Source of the DNA: Pseudoscleropodium purum
Taxonomy: Eukaryota > Streptophyta > Bryopsida > Hypnales > Brachytheciaceae
Length of the DNA: 64,000 bases
NCBI GenBank assembly: GCA_963969395.1
Contig: OZ017795.1
Coordinates: forward strand, 39,227,063-39,291,062
Direction of reading: 5' to 3'
The notes below the pieces were generated by a model that was not told where the DNA came from, did no database searches, and saw only the letters and a program-made list of their open reading frames with translations. Position numbers and translations under genes: made by a program. This document shows positions 14,554 to 25,889 of the stretch, piece by piece (position 1 is the stretch's first letter; every line of letters starts with the position of its first letter).

Positions 14554-16066
14554 GCCTGCCAATTGATTGTCAGGAAGCAGGTTTGACGATCAGACACACC
14601 ATGACTCACCTTGATTTTGTTAATTTTTGCAAACACGTGTGAATAAGTGTAAAATACGAACTAGGGTTGTGCAATTTTTTGGGACACGTAAATATGCAAG
14701 TAGGCTCTTGAATTTTTTTGAAGACACGTGTTGTAATAAGTGTATATACAGAACTAAGCTCGCCTCATGACCGAATGAAGGAATGGCAACAAGTGTTACC
14801 TTACCTTTCTGAAAACTTATGTCATGCTTACTCTAATGAATTCCTCTTTGAAGGAACACTTTGACAGACTTTACTTAATTGAACTTGATATACTTTGGTT
14901 TCACTGTTTATAGAAATTTTGTGTGAAGAAAGTAAAGATCTTTGCTATGAAAACATTCAATTGAGCAGTTGAAATAAAAATCTGTTATAAATGGGTTGGT
15001 TATAGCAAATGGGCTCACAGTCAGATCATGCTGTTACCTTGCTGATTCATACAACCTCATATGCATACTTGAATTGTTTACATGGATGCACAATATGCTG
15101 CAACTTGTCATGTAGCTCCTTTACTACAGTTTCTGGTGGTGTAATTGTAAGACATACTAGTGTTCAAGCTTAGAGGTTGTAGGTTTTCCATGTCTGATTA
15201 TACAACACTTTGTCCACAACTTTTTCAGGCAGAGAAAAAGCAGGATGAATTGTAAACATAGTTCAGGACAAAAATTACAATGAGTTTAACCAAATTAAAA
15301 AAAAAAATTAGAGCAACTGATTAAGACAGTAGTGAGTTCAAGGATATCTCTAATATCAAAGTGCAACTTAGTCATATGGTGAACTGGATGCCTCAGTTAT
15401 CCTTTCTTGTTTCAGACTTGTGATTGAACTACCACCAGAGCAAACCGAAACAGGTGAAAAGGTGTCTTCAGTGTGCATTATCACTAAATCATCTCTAATT
15501 TTTCACCAAAACAAGGTTAACCCACACACACACACACACAATTTGCAAGTCCCTCCCCCCCCCACCCCCCATTTGCATGAGCAATTTGCATGAGTCACAA
15601 GATAATTCAAATCTGACATGATATTTCTTAGAGTAAACTTGCATTACAAAAAATTTCAGCCCTCAGGGGGTCTGCAAGTTTTGAACCCCCCGAGTGCAAT
15701 TAGAGAGGAAATAATATTGTTTTTTATTTATTTATAATAAAAGCTGCTGATGTGGCACTACTTGTGCCACGTCATCTTGACATCAGGTTATCATACTTTT
15801 TATGTTTTATATTTTTTTTTCATTTTTTTTTTCATTTTTCTGTACTTGCACTACAGGGCACCAAAAAATGAATCCTTAACGGCCCTCCACAGGGTTCAGA
15901 TTTTTTCTAATGCCATTTACTGCACACATCCAAAAATTGGACAACAATAGTTGCCATTTATCATACACTAACTTGCACAATTCAATTACCAATTCAATTA
16001 GGATGGGAACAAAATTTTGTATCACTGCCCAATGATTGTGTAGAGGAAAAGATTGCATGGAATTTT

Positions 16067-16203
16067 CACTACAAGAGAAAGGGGTGTTTTAAGTATAGTC
16101 ATGTATTTTCAGTAAAATTTTACTTAAGAGACATGTTAAAGGTCATTACTTAAAAGATTATACTATTAGGATTAAACTTAAAAAAAACCTTTCTCTTGTA
16201 GCG
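16067..16203. mobile_element. 137-bp CACTA-type MITE
   Basis: The left end starts CACTACAAGAGAAAGG. The right end, read in reverse complement, starts CGCTACAAGAGAAAGG. So the terminal inverted repeats match at 15 of 16 positions and begin with the CACTA-class terminus. The insert is flanked on both sides by TTT, fitting the 3-bp target duplication of the CACTA superfamily. There is no coding capacity. I saw no other intact copy in the window. Confidence 0.85.
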
Positions 16204-17564
16204 TTTTAACTAGATTTCAGCTTCATCACCTTTAATTGCAATACAATTTGTGGGAAGATTTCTTTTTGCATTTTCTTAAGAAGGTGAATCTTAACAAGAC
16301 ATTGATATTCATGCCAAATTTCAAATCATGGAAGTCTCTATATTTATGTAGAGAAGGATTTGAATTTTGTTCGTATAGTGATTGTCAAATTTACTAAAGA
16401 TGTTGAGTCTTTATGATGAAAAAAAAATGAATGAGTTCCTAACCCTCTCACCTCCTCATCAACCTTCTAAAAAATCCTTTAAACATGTAATCTATAGCAT
16501 GAAAACATTCAAAACTATCAAAATAAGCAATTTAGCATACTTAGTGGTACCTTTTTCAAGAAAAAAGAAACATTTTTGTGGTATTTGCAATTGAAAATAA
16601 AGAACTAAAAAAATTAGATTGTTTTGGATGAGACATGTAATTTCCATGAGTTTTCAAAATGGAAGCTCCCTAGGCCTTTGAAACTATCACACAACTTGAT
16701 CATAAAAATGAAATTTAAATAGTCAACAATCAATCAATTGCAATTAAGTGAAGGAATAGTTTAGTGATACTTTTGGAGATACTTTCAAAGGAAGTCTACT
16801 TGTCATGAATGAATGTAGGGACAATTTTAGGTGTTTTCACCTTTGATAAGTATATGGATATGTAGGGAATCCAACATCACTGCTATATGTACAAATGCAT
16901 GACTAGATGATATTCACAACAATATTATAGAAGGAAGTCCAAAGTATTGTATTCAATAGAAATTTATGACCAAATGACATTTATAATAATATTGTGGAAT
17001 GGAATCTAGAAAGGGTATACCAAAGTAGATCTTGTATATATAATAGATCTAGAACTTCCTTTTGTCACCCAATACACAATATTGGTGTGATTATTCTTGC
17101 ACTTGGACATATAAAATTGCACTTAAAAATCCTAAAGGTAAATTCATTTCATTACCAACAAAGGGGGTAACTTGATATAATTTGCTTCATGACAGAATCT
17201 ATTTGCTTCCACACACACAAGCTATTGTTGCCACCCCTTGGAGCTCTACTAGATAGATTGTGGTAGGAAGGAAGGAAGGAAGGAGAAGGAATGGAAAATT
17301 AGGGTTTTCAAAAGGGATTGTATAGAAAATAAATCCCTAATCTAAAAATCCAAACTCTTCCTTCTAGACTCCCACTATCTAGCTTTTGCAACCGTGTGGG
17401 AGGAAAGAAAAATTATATAGAGAGTGCACTTGGCCAAGTACAAAAAAGGTGAATAATATTGGTAATACCCTAGCATAAACTAATCCTAACATATAGCAAC
17501 AATATTAAGATTTCCATAAGAAAAACTTTAAAAAATGAATGTTATTTCATACCAAAGAAAAGTC

Positions 17565-19990
17565 TTCTATGTATATATTGTACAAATGTCAAAGAACTAG
17601 CACAAGAATCTTCAAGAAAATTGATGGATGAAAAATGCATTTTTTGTATATTTAGGATGTGTTTGTATTCATCTATTTTGAAATTTGAATAATTGGTACT
17701 TAGCGGGTTAGAAAGCAAATGGTAGTTCATTCTTGAAATTGTAAAAATGTACTCTAAAATGAAACTTAGAACAATAATTTAGTGATAAGTTTTGAACAAA
17801 AGTTGAAGAATCTGATTTATAAATTACATTCAATTGGTTAAAAATCAATTGCTATACTAATTAATAATTTCCAATAAAGCTTGAAACAAAGGATTGAAAA
17901 TTCTTTTTAAAAACTGATTTTAGATTGAATATATGTAATTTTCACAAAAAAAAAATTTTGATCAAAATGTTAAGTTTTAATCATAATGATCTTTCAAGCT
18001 ATTTTTATTTTACTTATTTATTCAAGGTATTTTGAAGGTTTATTTTTTCTTTGAATCGAAAAGTTAGTTATTGAAGTCTCATATACGAATACTCCTTGTG
18101 AAGTATAGAAGATTTGCAAAGGAAAGTAGTGAAAATCTATATCATACAAGTGTAACAAAACTAACATAAGAATTTTATTACAAAACTTAGATGGATGAAA
18201 AAATGAAGATTGTGAATGTTCAATACAAGTTTGCATTCAATCATTCATCCAAAATTTGAACATTTCATCTTTTAGGGGCCAATTTATCAAAACAATAGAA
18301 TTGGTCAAATACAAAATATTGAAGATTATTTAACCCTTCAATATGCAAACATCCAAAAAGTGGATGCACCTTAGTCAACCTCAATTACAACTTTTAAAAT
18401 AACTATTTTTGATTTTTGATTTCAACTAAGAAAACAAAGCTTGACAAGTTTTGTTTCTATTCTATTTCAAAGTTTTGAAAAATGTCAAAAATAGAAAGAG
18501 TTATTGCAACTAAAATCTTCCTATTTTAAAATCCAAATAATATAATATGGTGTGCTTTTCATTTATGTTTTTTTTTTTTCAATTGTATTTTTAATTTGAA
18601 TTATAAAATCATGTTTCTCATTCCACTCTTCATTTATAGGAAAAATTGTAGATTATTTTAATATATATAATAATTGACATAATTTTATTTCCACCTTTAG
18701 CTTTGAAAAATCACAATAATTTTATTTTTCTATCAAAATTATTCAAAAAATAAAAAATAAGCAGGAAACTTATTTTTCTACTAGCAAAAAATATAAACTT
18801 TTTGTACATCAATTAAATAAAATGTTAAATTTGGATTAATAGTCGAATTTGACTTTAAAGTATTTGATGTGACTATTTTGGATGTAAAAAATAAATTAAC
18901 CAATTGAAAATTTTTCATACTAATATCCATTGCTATTTTTACCTCTTGAATAAATTTCAAATAATTTGGATTGTTTTTACTATTTTTACTCATTTATGTT
19001 CTTTTTTTGCAACAAAATCGAAAATAATTCAAAATTTTCACAAAACAAATTGCAATTTTTCACAGAGATGTAGAATTCAAAGTTTCAAGTAGTACAAATA
19101 TTTGATTGTTGTTTGAACAATATTGAAAAGGCTAAATTTAGCTCAGATAAGAAGTTTGACCATTTCATAATGGATCTAGTTCTTAAGGGGTTAAATAACC
19201 TTACATTGCATCCAACCCTCACATATACCCACAACAAGATTCTTCTCCTCAATACTCAATATACTATGTCATGGTACTCAATCTCAATCTTCAAAAGTTC
19301 ATCAATTGTCCTTGTAAAATCAAAAAGAATAGTTAGAATCTTGCAAGGCCAATAACAACAATTCTCTTTTATGCATGCTAACTTTTAAGATGTTACTCAC
19401 TATAGTGCAATGATTTGATACTCCACTTTCCAAGCCTTTAATTCTAAAGGACCAAAGGATAGTTCAAGATTTCCAAAATTGTAAAGATGTCCTATAAAAT
19501 GCAACTTAGAATAATAATTAAATGATGACTCTCAAACAATAGTTATAAAATATGATTTATAGATTATATTCATACAATCAAATCAACTCAATCACAAACC
19601 AATATTTTTCAATAAAATTTGAAGTCAAAAATTCGAATTTTCTTCTAAAATGAATTGTCAATTGAATGTTATTGATTTTCATTAAAAAAGGATTTCCTTT
19701 TGAAGTTCAAAATATTACTCTATAAATACTAATCATAGTGAAGTTTGAAGCTTTTAATTATACTTTTTTAATCAAGTCATTTTTGAAGGGTCATATTTTC
19801 AACTAAAAAAATCACTTTTGAAGATGGATCTACTAGAACCTATTGAATAATAGAATATTTGCAATGCAAAGACTTTCAATGTCTACATCATACAAATGTT
19901 ATAGAACTAAGATAAGGCTCTTAAAAAATATCAATGGATGCAAACATAAATTCTTGTGTGCTTGGAATGTGTTAATATTCATCTATTGTT
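17565..19990. repeat. Diverged ~500-bp direct repeat units
   Basis: The block 17738-18240 aligns in order with 19475-19990. Shared landmarks are TAAAATGAAACTTAGAA versus TAAAATGCAACTTAGAA, then a GATTTATAAATTA/GATTTATAGATTA word, an AAGATTTGCAA/ATATTTGCAA word, CATACAA.TGT and GGATG.A. A partial copy of the unit's 3' part lies at 17565-17680. The copies are old and riddled with indels. No coding content was seen. Confidence 0.6.
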
Positions 19991-20498
19991 CTGAGAATTT
20001 GACTGCAAGGGTTCTCTAGACTAGGAATTCAGCACTATGAAGTGCGATGAACAATTGGCTGCACTCCACAAGAAGCATCACAAGTTGGCTCAAGAAGCTC
20101 ATTAGTCAAACTCTTGAGAACACAAATTGCAATTAGTTTGGTGGGAAGGCAAATCAAAAGAAGGAGCTAGATTCAGCTGAACAAAGTGCCTTTTCATGAA
20201 CAGCAAAGCCTGCACAGCAAAAATTCAAATTATTTGTGGACCCTACTGTAAATTCCATAAACAGCGACCAAGAGTTCTCAAAAGTTCAAGGTAAAATTCT
20301 TGTCATACCAGGTATTTGAACATTAAATTCCTGCATTATCAATCAAATTTCACATGACTACCGATGTCAACGAACATAAGAGCAACTGACATCGTTTTGA
20401 TAAAAGTGCTTACAACAAATAAAAAGCGCTTCCAAAAAAGTGTACCGAGTCACTAGCATTACCAAGGTTTAGGGTTTAAGAAGAGACTTGAATAAAGG

Positions 20499-20708
20499 CT
20501 AAACCTTCTGACAGGTCTCCACATTAGGAGCTGAGAAATTTTTCTTAAGAGGAGGTCGGCCGGGGCGCCTTGTCATGCGAGCCCTCATGCGGTGCACGAC
20601 AAGAGGTTTTGCAGCTACCCAAGCAAGGAACATGGTCATCAGAATAGCTGCCCCTATCACTGGTGCCCATGTTCTGGAGTAGCTGAACACAACTTTCTGC
20701 TGCTGCTT
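20499..20708 (-). CDS. Possible alternative membrane-tail exon of the glutaredoxin gene
   Basis: A 69-residue open frame begins right after a good acceptor (TTTTACAG at 20709-20716, minus strand). It encodes KQQQKVVFSYSRTWAP, a hydrophobic segment (VIGAAILMTMFLAWVAA) suited to one membrane span, then a strongly basic tail (RMRARMTRRPGRPPLKK). The upstream exon already ends in its own stop at 20754, so this is not needed for the main glutaredoxin. A splice from a weak donor inside that exon (after the codons for EQK) would join it in phase and give a tail-anchored isoform. It could equally be 3' UTR. The role is inference. Confidence 0.35.
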   Translation of the reverse strand, partial: KQQQKVVFSYSRTWAPVIGAAILMTMFLAWVAAKPLVVHRMRARMTRRPGRPPLKKNFSAPNVETCQKV

Positions 20709-20753
20709 CTGTAAAACAACAGAAGAAAGTTGTTCAGCTGCACCCCGGCCGGT

Positions 20754-22506
20754 TCATAGTTCAGACTCGACTTTCTGCTCCTTGCTGGCGGAAGAAGCCT
20801 TCAGAAGCTTCTTCAGACGGCCGTTTTGCTCCGCTTCAACGGTGTCTGCACCAAGAGAGCAACAGGAAATCAAGAGGAGGATAACAAAGCATTGCTCAGA
20901 AAAGGAACGCCCCCCTCAAACTAACAAAGTTCTTAATGATGTGTCAATAGACATGAGATTCATATAATCCTCACGTTGGTTAAATGTAACTAACGTTGCA
21001 TAAGATGATGTTAACTTAATGTTAATGTGATGCTACTGTTATTAGCAGTAACTTGATACTACCTTGACAATTGAGAAGGTAACATTAAGTCAACATTGAC
21101 TTTGCATTCATTCGAATTGTCTTAATACTGATGTACTAAATTAACATTGACGTACCCTTAATAACTTTGTGAATCAAATAGGAGGATCCTCGTGAAGTTG
21201 AGGGCTTAGGAGAGGTCTAGTAGTGTATACACATTGAAAGCCATAATGTTCAGAAGCGTAATCAAATATGGTTGCTAAAAGAAAGCGCAGTCTACTCATA
21301 CTTGATACAGATGGGAAAGACGTCAAAGGGGAAGAGTGAGAGATTTAGTACCATCAGCTCCTCCAAGATGCTCTCCATTGATGAATACTTGAGGAACTGT
21401 GCGGCGGCCAATAAATGTGAATAGTGCCTGTTGAATGTCATCTCCGTCATCTGCAATGAGATGAGCCACTGTCAATAACTATGCCGAAAAAATGTACAAA
21501 AAAACCAAGAATCCGGATCGAAGAATTGAACACAGAGATCAAGCATTAGCCTCTATAACCCCAAATAGACTAAAAGAAACCACACAATCCAGTCAAGGGC
21601 TATTGATTTCTAGAGCGGCCTAAGTGATGCCAGTCCTCAATCTTAAACCTTTGGAACTAAGGTAGAGCCTCCATTCACCAAACTGCACATTAGAGGATCC
21701 ATTGACCATTGCAATTGGCTCCAGGTGAGCTTCGATTTGTGCTAATTGTGAAAATACTTAATCAATTGACGTTTGTTTTTTTGCATTTGATTTGTAGATG
21801 AACACAAAAATAATTGTGAAATTCTAGATGGTGCTAGGTTTCTAGATTGTTGTAGGGTAAGGTTCAAAGTTCACCTATATGATGAATGGAATCACTCCCT
21901 TACTGTATGATGAGGGGAGCATAAACAATAGAACATACTAGAATACAAATGTACAGGTAAAGCCCCACATCAAGGACGCCACTGGCAACTAATACCTCTT
22001 TCGTCAAGCTCAATAACAAACGGTTTCTCTTTCATAGCCGAAAAGATCGACTTCGCACGCCTGCAGTACCTGCACATTATCACAAGACATCCTCAGTCAG
22101 TGACCTATTCGTGAAGTTAGCACATTACCCAACCCCAGATTCTCTCCCCTAGTATTCAAAAAGTAACTAAACCCCCAAAACCCTAAACCCCAAAAGCGCA
22201 TTCAAGGACCGAAGGCTACTGAAAATCAGGGATTACACTCACAGAAGAAACTTACCACTAAAGCCAAACCCTAATCGAAGAAAGCACAAATGCACAATGG
22301 AGTACGAATCAATCCCGGAAGAGGTCGACCTAATTTCGAACTTACGGGCAGTACGACTTGGAGAAGATGACTAGACGATTCTCGGCCACCGTCTTCTTCA
22401 CGAAATCCAACGCTTCGCTTTCAGCTGCAACTGGCGTGCCCAGTTGCACCAGCACCAGAAGTGCCACTGCCACAGAAACACACGACAGCATCCGCGTGAT
22501 CGCCAT
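20754..22506 (-). CDS. CPYC-type glutaredoxin with signal peptide (GRXC3/C4 class)
   Basis: Four exons (22346-22506, 21996-22069, 21352-21450, 20754-20845) join in phase to 141 residues. This is a thiol oxidoreductase that uses glutathione to reduce disulfides or glutathionylated proteins. The N-terminus ([20 protein letters not shown]) is a signal peptide or anchor, pointing to the secretory pathway. The active site SKSYCPYCRRAK is split by intron 1 between the two cysteines. The glutathione-binding motifs are [18 protein letters not shown]. The C-terminus is a lysine-rich helix ([17 protein letters not shown]). The length fits the family. Intron 1 holds AAACCCTAAACCCC telo-box words near 22165-22190. 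An open frame just downstream could supply a membrane tail. Confidence 0.92.
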
Positions 22507-24335
22507 CTCGATCGCAACTCAACTCCCAAGACCCCAACTGAAGAATGCGAAGGGGAAGTCTGAATGTGGCCGATGCTCGCAAGACTTCGATCTTCAGGTT
22601 CTAAGATACTGCGGACATGCACAAGAAGGGCGTGTGGGTCGGTCTTATGAATCGGGAGAGACGAGTGTCACGAGAGGTGGGTTCATCTGAACCGGTCGAT
22701 GGTCGATCGGACGGTTCATGTGAATCTGAACTGAGGGCGCTGTAGTGCCTTTTGCTATAGTTTCCTGACCGGGCCGGGTAAGGAATCGTTTTACACCCGA
22801 CCCGGCCCGTCCACACAAGATATTTTGTGATCTGATGATAGGAACTTACATTGGGGCTTTACTTGTGATCCTAATGTTAGTGTCTACTCTGATTGGAAAC
22901 TTCAGAAATCCTAAAAAGAAGTATTTTATTACAGTGTGAAGTTGAGTCTATAATCACACTTCAACACAGTGGAGTGACAAGGAAATTTGGTTTACTAGTT
23001 GATATGCTACACTTATTTACTTATATATAGAGAGATATACATACATACATACATGGTAATATATTATTTGTTATGAATTTTTTTACTTTTTGTTCTAAAA
23101 TTCACAACTTCAAATTTTTCACTTAAAGATGTGTAAGCTTATGTCTAAAAAGAGGAAGTCATTATAATGAGGGATTTTGAATTTTGACTAGATGATCACA
23201 GGCTTCAATCTTTAAGGGTTCAGGGTTAAGAGGTCAGAGCCCCACAGCCCCAGCCCGGGATCTTACAGATCTTGTATTACGGAAAACCAGAAGCAATAGG
23301 TCTCTGAGAATTTATCACGCCTTCGCATGTTTGGACTGTTTGTTGTTGTATTTGCGATACGACAGACACAGTGATTAGGGTCAACTTGCAGTTCATAGCA
23401 CCCTGGATTGGAAAATTTTGGTCTTATTAAACACCTGCAGAATACATGCCCTAACATTTAGAGTCACTGCACTGCCGTGTCATTGTAAGTATCCAGTTCT
23501 CTCCACGTAAAGAACTCTACATGGGTTTAATTACATGAATCTCATGCTACACAGTGAACAAGTTTAATGTTGGGTTCACTGGAATGGATCGCATGACATA
23601 CCAGATTTCCGTGAGTTTAGTCCTTTTTTTATTGATGGAGCAAGCAACAACTAGACTGGGGAGCATCATAAGACCAATGTAAAGTAATGGTTGCATGAGC
23701 TTATATTCCCATGAAGGACCTGCTTCCCCCCACAAAAATGAGACCCCTTCAATGAAAATTTTGACGTCTGTTCCATCCATGCTAAGCTGCCATGATCAGT
23801 GACAAGCACCAGAAAACGTTACTGATCAATATCTGCACAATGCAATTACTAGCCACGTCGTTCGTATTGGCATCTTTGTCACCAATTCAGTGAGGGAACA
23901 GGACCGATATCCAATTAAAGGAAACAATCAATCCATATTAAAAACGAGGCAATCCACTTTGATCGCAACCACGATCAACAAATAGGACAATGGCAAAGTA
24001 ACAAAAGTAAACACATTCTCAATAATCCCAGACCATGACGAGAAGTCAAATCATCTCAGCAACAGACAATTGCAAAAAGGAAACTGGCGTGACACAAAGG
24101 TGCTTCGAATAAACAAGGATATAGTGGTACTTTATAATATTCAAGTGAGAGCCGGTTGAAAAGGCCAAAACGTGATCTTCAGCGTGCTCCTAATTTCTGG
24201 ATGCCGCTGGAGTCCTGAACTCCGCTTTACATGTGAACCGACGAATGATCCTCGCGAGTGGATGCCAATCCTAGACCGGAAGCACCTTCGACATGCTACT
24301 AAACATTTTACATTTCCAGTGTCAAAGGCGAATCT
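22507..24335. other. Intergenic region between glutaredoxin and CHLP
   Basis: The left part (22507-22830) is GC-richer, with GGGCCGGG and CCCGACCCGGCCC words, and is the likely promoter of the glutaredoxin gene. The remainder is AT-rich, with a CATA microsatellite at 23038-23054, and includes the 3' flank of CHLP. I see no gene. Confidence 0.55.
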
Positions 24336-25889
24336 CTACGCTGTCATCTTCTCCGACTCCTTACGCAAAGCATTGGCTCGAATCAGACTCCCGATGGTGT
24401 TGAACGCGAGCTTGATGTCGTCCAAAGGATTGCCCGGCACCACCACCTTGTACAAGTAGCTGTCGAACGTCATCTTCTGCACGTAGTCGTCGGCACACAT
24501 CTCAACAAAAGCTTCACGGGCAGGGTTGGAGCGGTAAAAGACCTTCTGTAAGATGTCCAACACCTTATACGTGGCCCAATATTTCTTGTCCCACTTGTCG
24601 AGGTACACTCTGAAATCGGACTCATCCACCATCCGCGTGCCATTCGCAGAACCTTCCACAAGAGCTTCAGCACACATGCGCCCGGACTTGGCCGCGAAGT
24701 AAATGCCTTCACCTGAGCATTTGGTCACGTACCCTGCCGCATCGCCGATCAAGGCCACTCTCTTGTTAGCTCTGCGAGGCCTCGGGTGCTCAGGAATTGG
24801 ATGCGCCTCCACTCGGATGATCTTTCCCCCAGCAATCTTGTCCTTGGCCCTGTTGCGTGTCGCCGTCTGGTACTTCTTAATCGCCGGCTTGTTAATCACC
24901 GTCCCGGTACCAACCGCAACGTGATCACACTTGGGAAACACCCAACCATAAAAGTCGGGCGACACATCGTCACCAACATACATCTCCGCCAAATTCTCGT
25001 AGTACTCCATCTTATCCTCGGGAATCTTAATCCGTTCTTGGAAGGCAATGGCGTAATCATACTCACCCGCATCAATATCCTTCGCCACTCGGCTGTTTGC
25101 GCCGTCAGCTCCCACGACCGCATCAACTTCCAACACCGCGGGAGTGCCCAGCTTCGACGTGCCGTCGAAGTTCGTGTAATGCAGCTTATAAGGACTGTTG
25201 TCGTCCTTGGGAATCTCCATCCTCAAAAACAAGCCATTGATAATAGTGGCGCCATTCTTCTCCGCGCGCTCCCGCAAGAACGAGTCCAGGACCTCCCGAC
25301 GCACCATACCAATATACTCATCATCGTTCAACGTCTTCCCGACATCCACCGCCACATTCGAAGGTGAAATCATCTTCATCTTCGTCACCTTTCGGTCGAT
25401 AATCTCCATTGGGAGATCAAATTCCCCGACCATACACAACGGAATCGCGCCCCCACACGGCTTCGCATTGTCGAGCTTCCTCTCAATCAAAAACGTCTCA
25501 ATTCCGCCTTTGGCCAAAGTCTCGGCAGCGCATCCTCCAGCAGGCCCGCCTCCCACCACCGCCACTCGAAGCTTCCGCCCCTCCAGCTTCTTGCTCCCAC
25601 GGGACGCGTACACACGCAACGGCTGGTACCCTTCCTCTTCACCCGTCGTCCTCCTCTCCGCCCTCAAGCTCTCCACAGGGGACGCCATTGCGAGGCCATT
25701 GATGCCACGCAAACCCTCGAACGAACGCAACGAAGCGCGAGCGGAGGAACCGAGGCCGCTGCTGCGAGAAGAGGCGGAGGAGCAAGAGACCACCAATGCA
25801 GGCGACGCGGAGTCGTTGTGAGCGGAGAGCGAGCGCGAGGAAGTGGCGAAAGACGCCGGAGAAGCGACGGCGAGCTGGAGGGCGGCCAT
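24336..25889 (-). CDS. CHLP: Geranylgeranyl diphosphate/geranylgeranyl-chlorophyll reductase, chloroplast precursor
   Basis: A single exon encodes 517 residues. The enzyme reduces the geranylgeranyl chain to phytyl for chlorophyll, tocopherol and phylloquinone, in plastids, using NADPH and FAD. The first ~80 residues (MAALQLAVASPASFATSS...) are Ser/Ala-rich like a transit peptide. The FAD dinucleotide fold follows as RVAVVGGGPAGGCAAETLA. Other family blocks are ERKLDNAKPCGGAIPLCMVG, ISPSNVAVDVG, EYIGMVRREVLDSFLRERAE, VDAVVGADGANSRVAKDID, DFYGWVFPKCDHVAVGTGT, HPIPEHPRPRR and ALIGDAAGYVTKCSGEGIYF. The C-terminus ends GSLIRANALRKESEKMTA. The frame is open further upstream (another ATG at 25991), but 25889 gives the expected transit peptide. 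No intron, which differs from many angiosperm genes. Confidence 0.96.
   Translation of the reverse strand: MAALQLAVASPASFATSSRSLSAHNDSASPALVVSCSSASSRSSGLGSSARASLRSFEGLRGINGLAMASPVESLRAERRTTGEEEGYQPLRVYASRGSKKLEGRKLRVAVVGGGPAGGCAAETLAKGGIETFLIERKLDNAKPCGGAIPLCMVGEFDLPMEIIDRKVTKMKMISPSNVAVDVGKTLNDDEYIGMVRREVLDSFLRERAEKNGATIINGLFLRMEIPKDDNSPYKLHYTNFDGTSKLGTPAVLEVDAVVGADGANSRVAKDIDAGEYDYAIAFQERIKIPEDKMEYYENLAEMYVGDDVSPDFYGWVFPKCDHVAVGTGTVINKPAIKKYQTATRNRAKDKIAGGKIIRVEAHPIPEHPRPRRANKRVALIGDAAGYVTKCSGEGIYFAAKSGRMCAEALVEGSANGTRMVDESDFRVYLDKWDKKYWATYKVLDILQKVFYRSNPAREAFVEMCADDYVQKMTFDSYLYKVVVPGNPLDDIKLAFNTIGSLIRANALRKESEKMTA

Larger units (their letters stand above)
14554..20498. other. Gene-poor AT-rich spacer with decayed repeats
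   Basis: Nearly 6 kb without a supportable gene. The 3' flank of GMI1 is at the left. A short CA run and a C run lie around 15525-15570. A GGAA microsatellite is at 17265-17284. The stretch also contains a CACTA-type MITE (16067-16203) and a diverged direct repeat (17565-18240 and 19475-19990), listed separately. Open frames here are short, AT-driven and unsupported. Confidence 0.65.

Noticed and set aside
24786..25821. Long plus-strand frames opposite CHLP
   Set aside because: They are antisense shadows of the GC-rich CHLP coding sequence.
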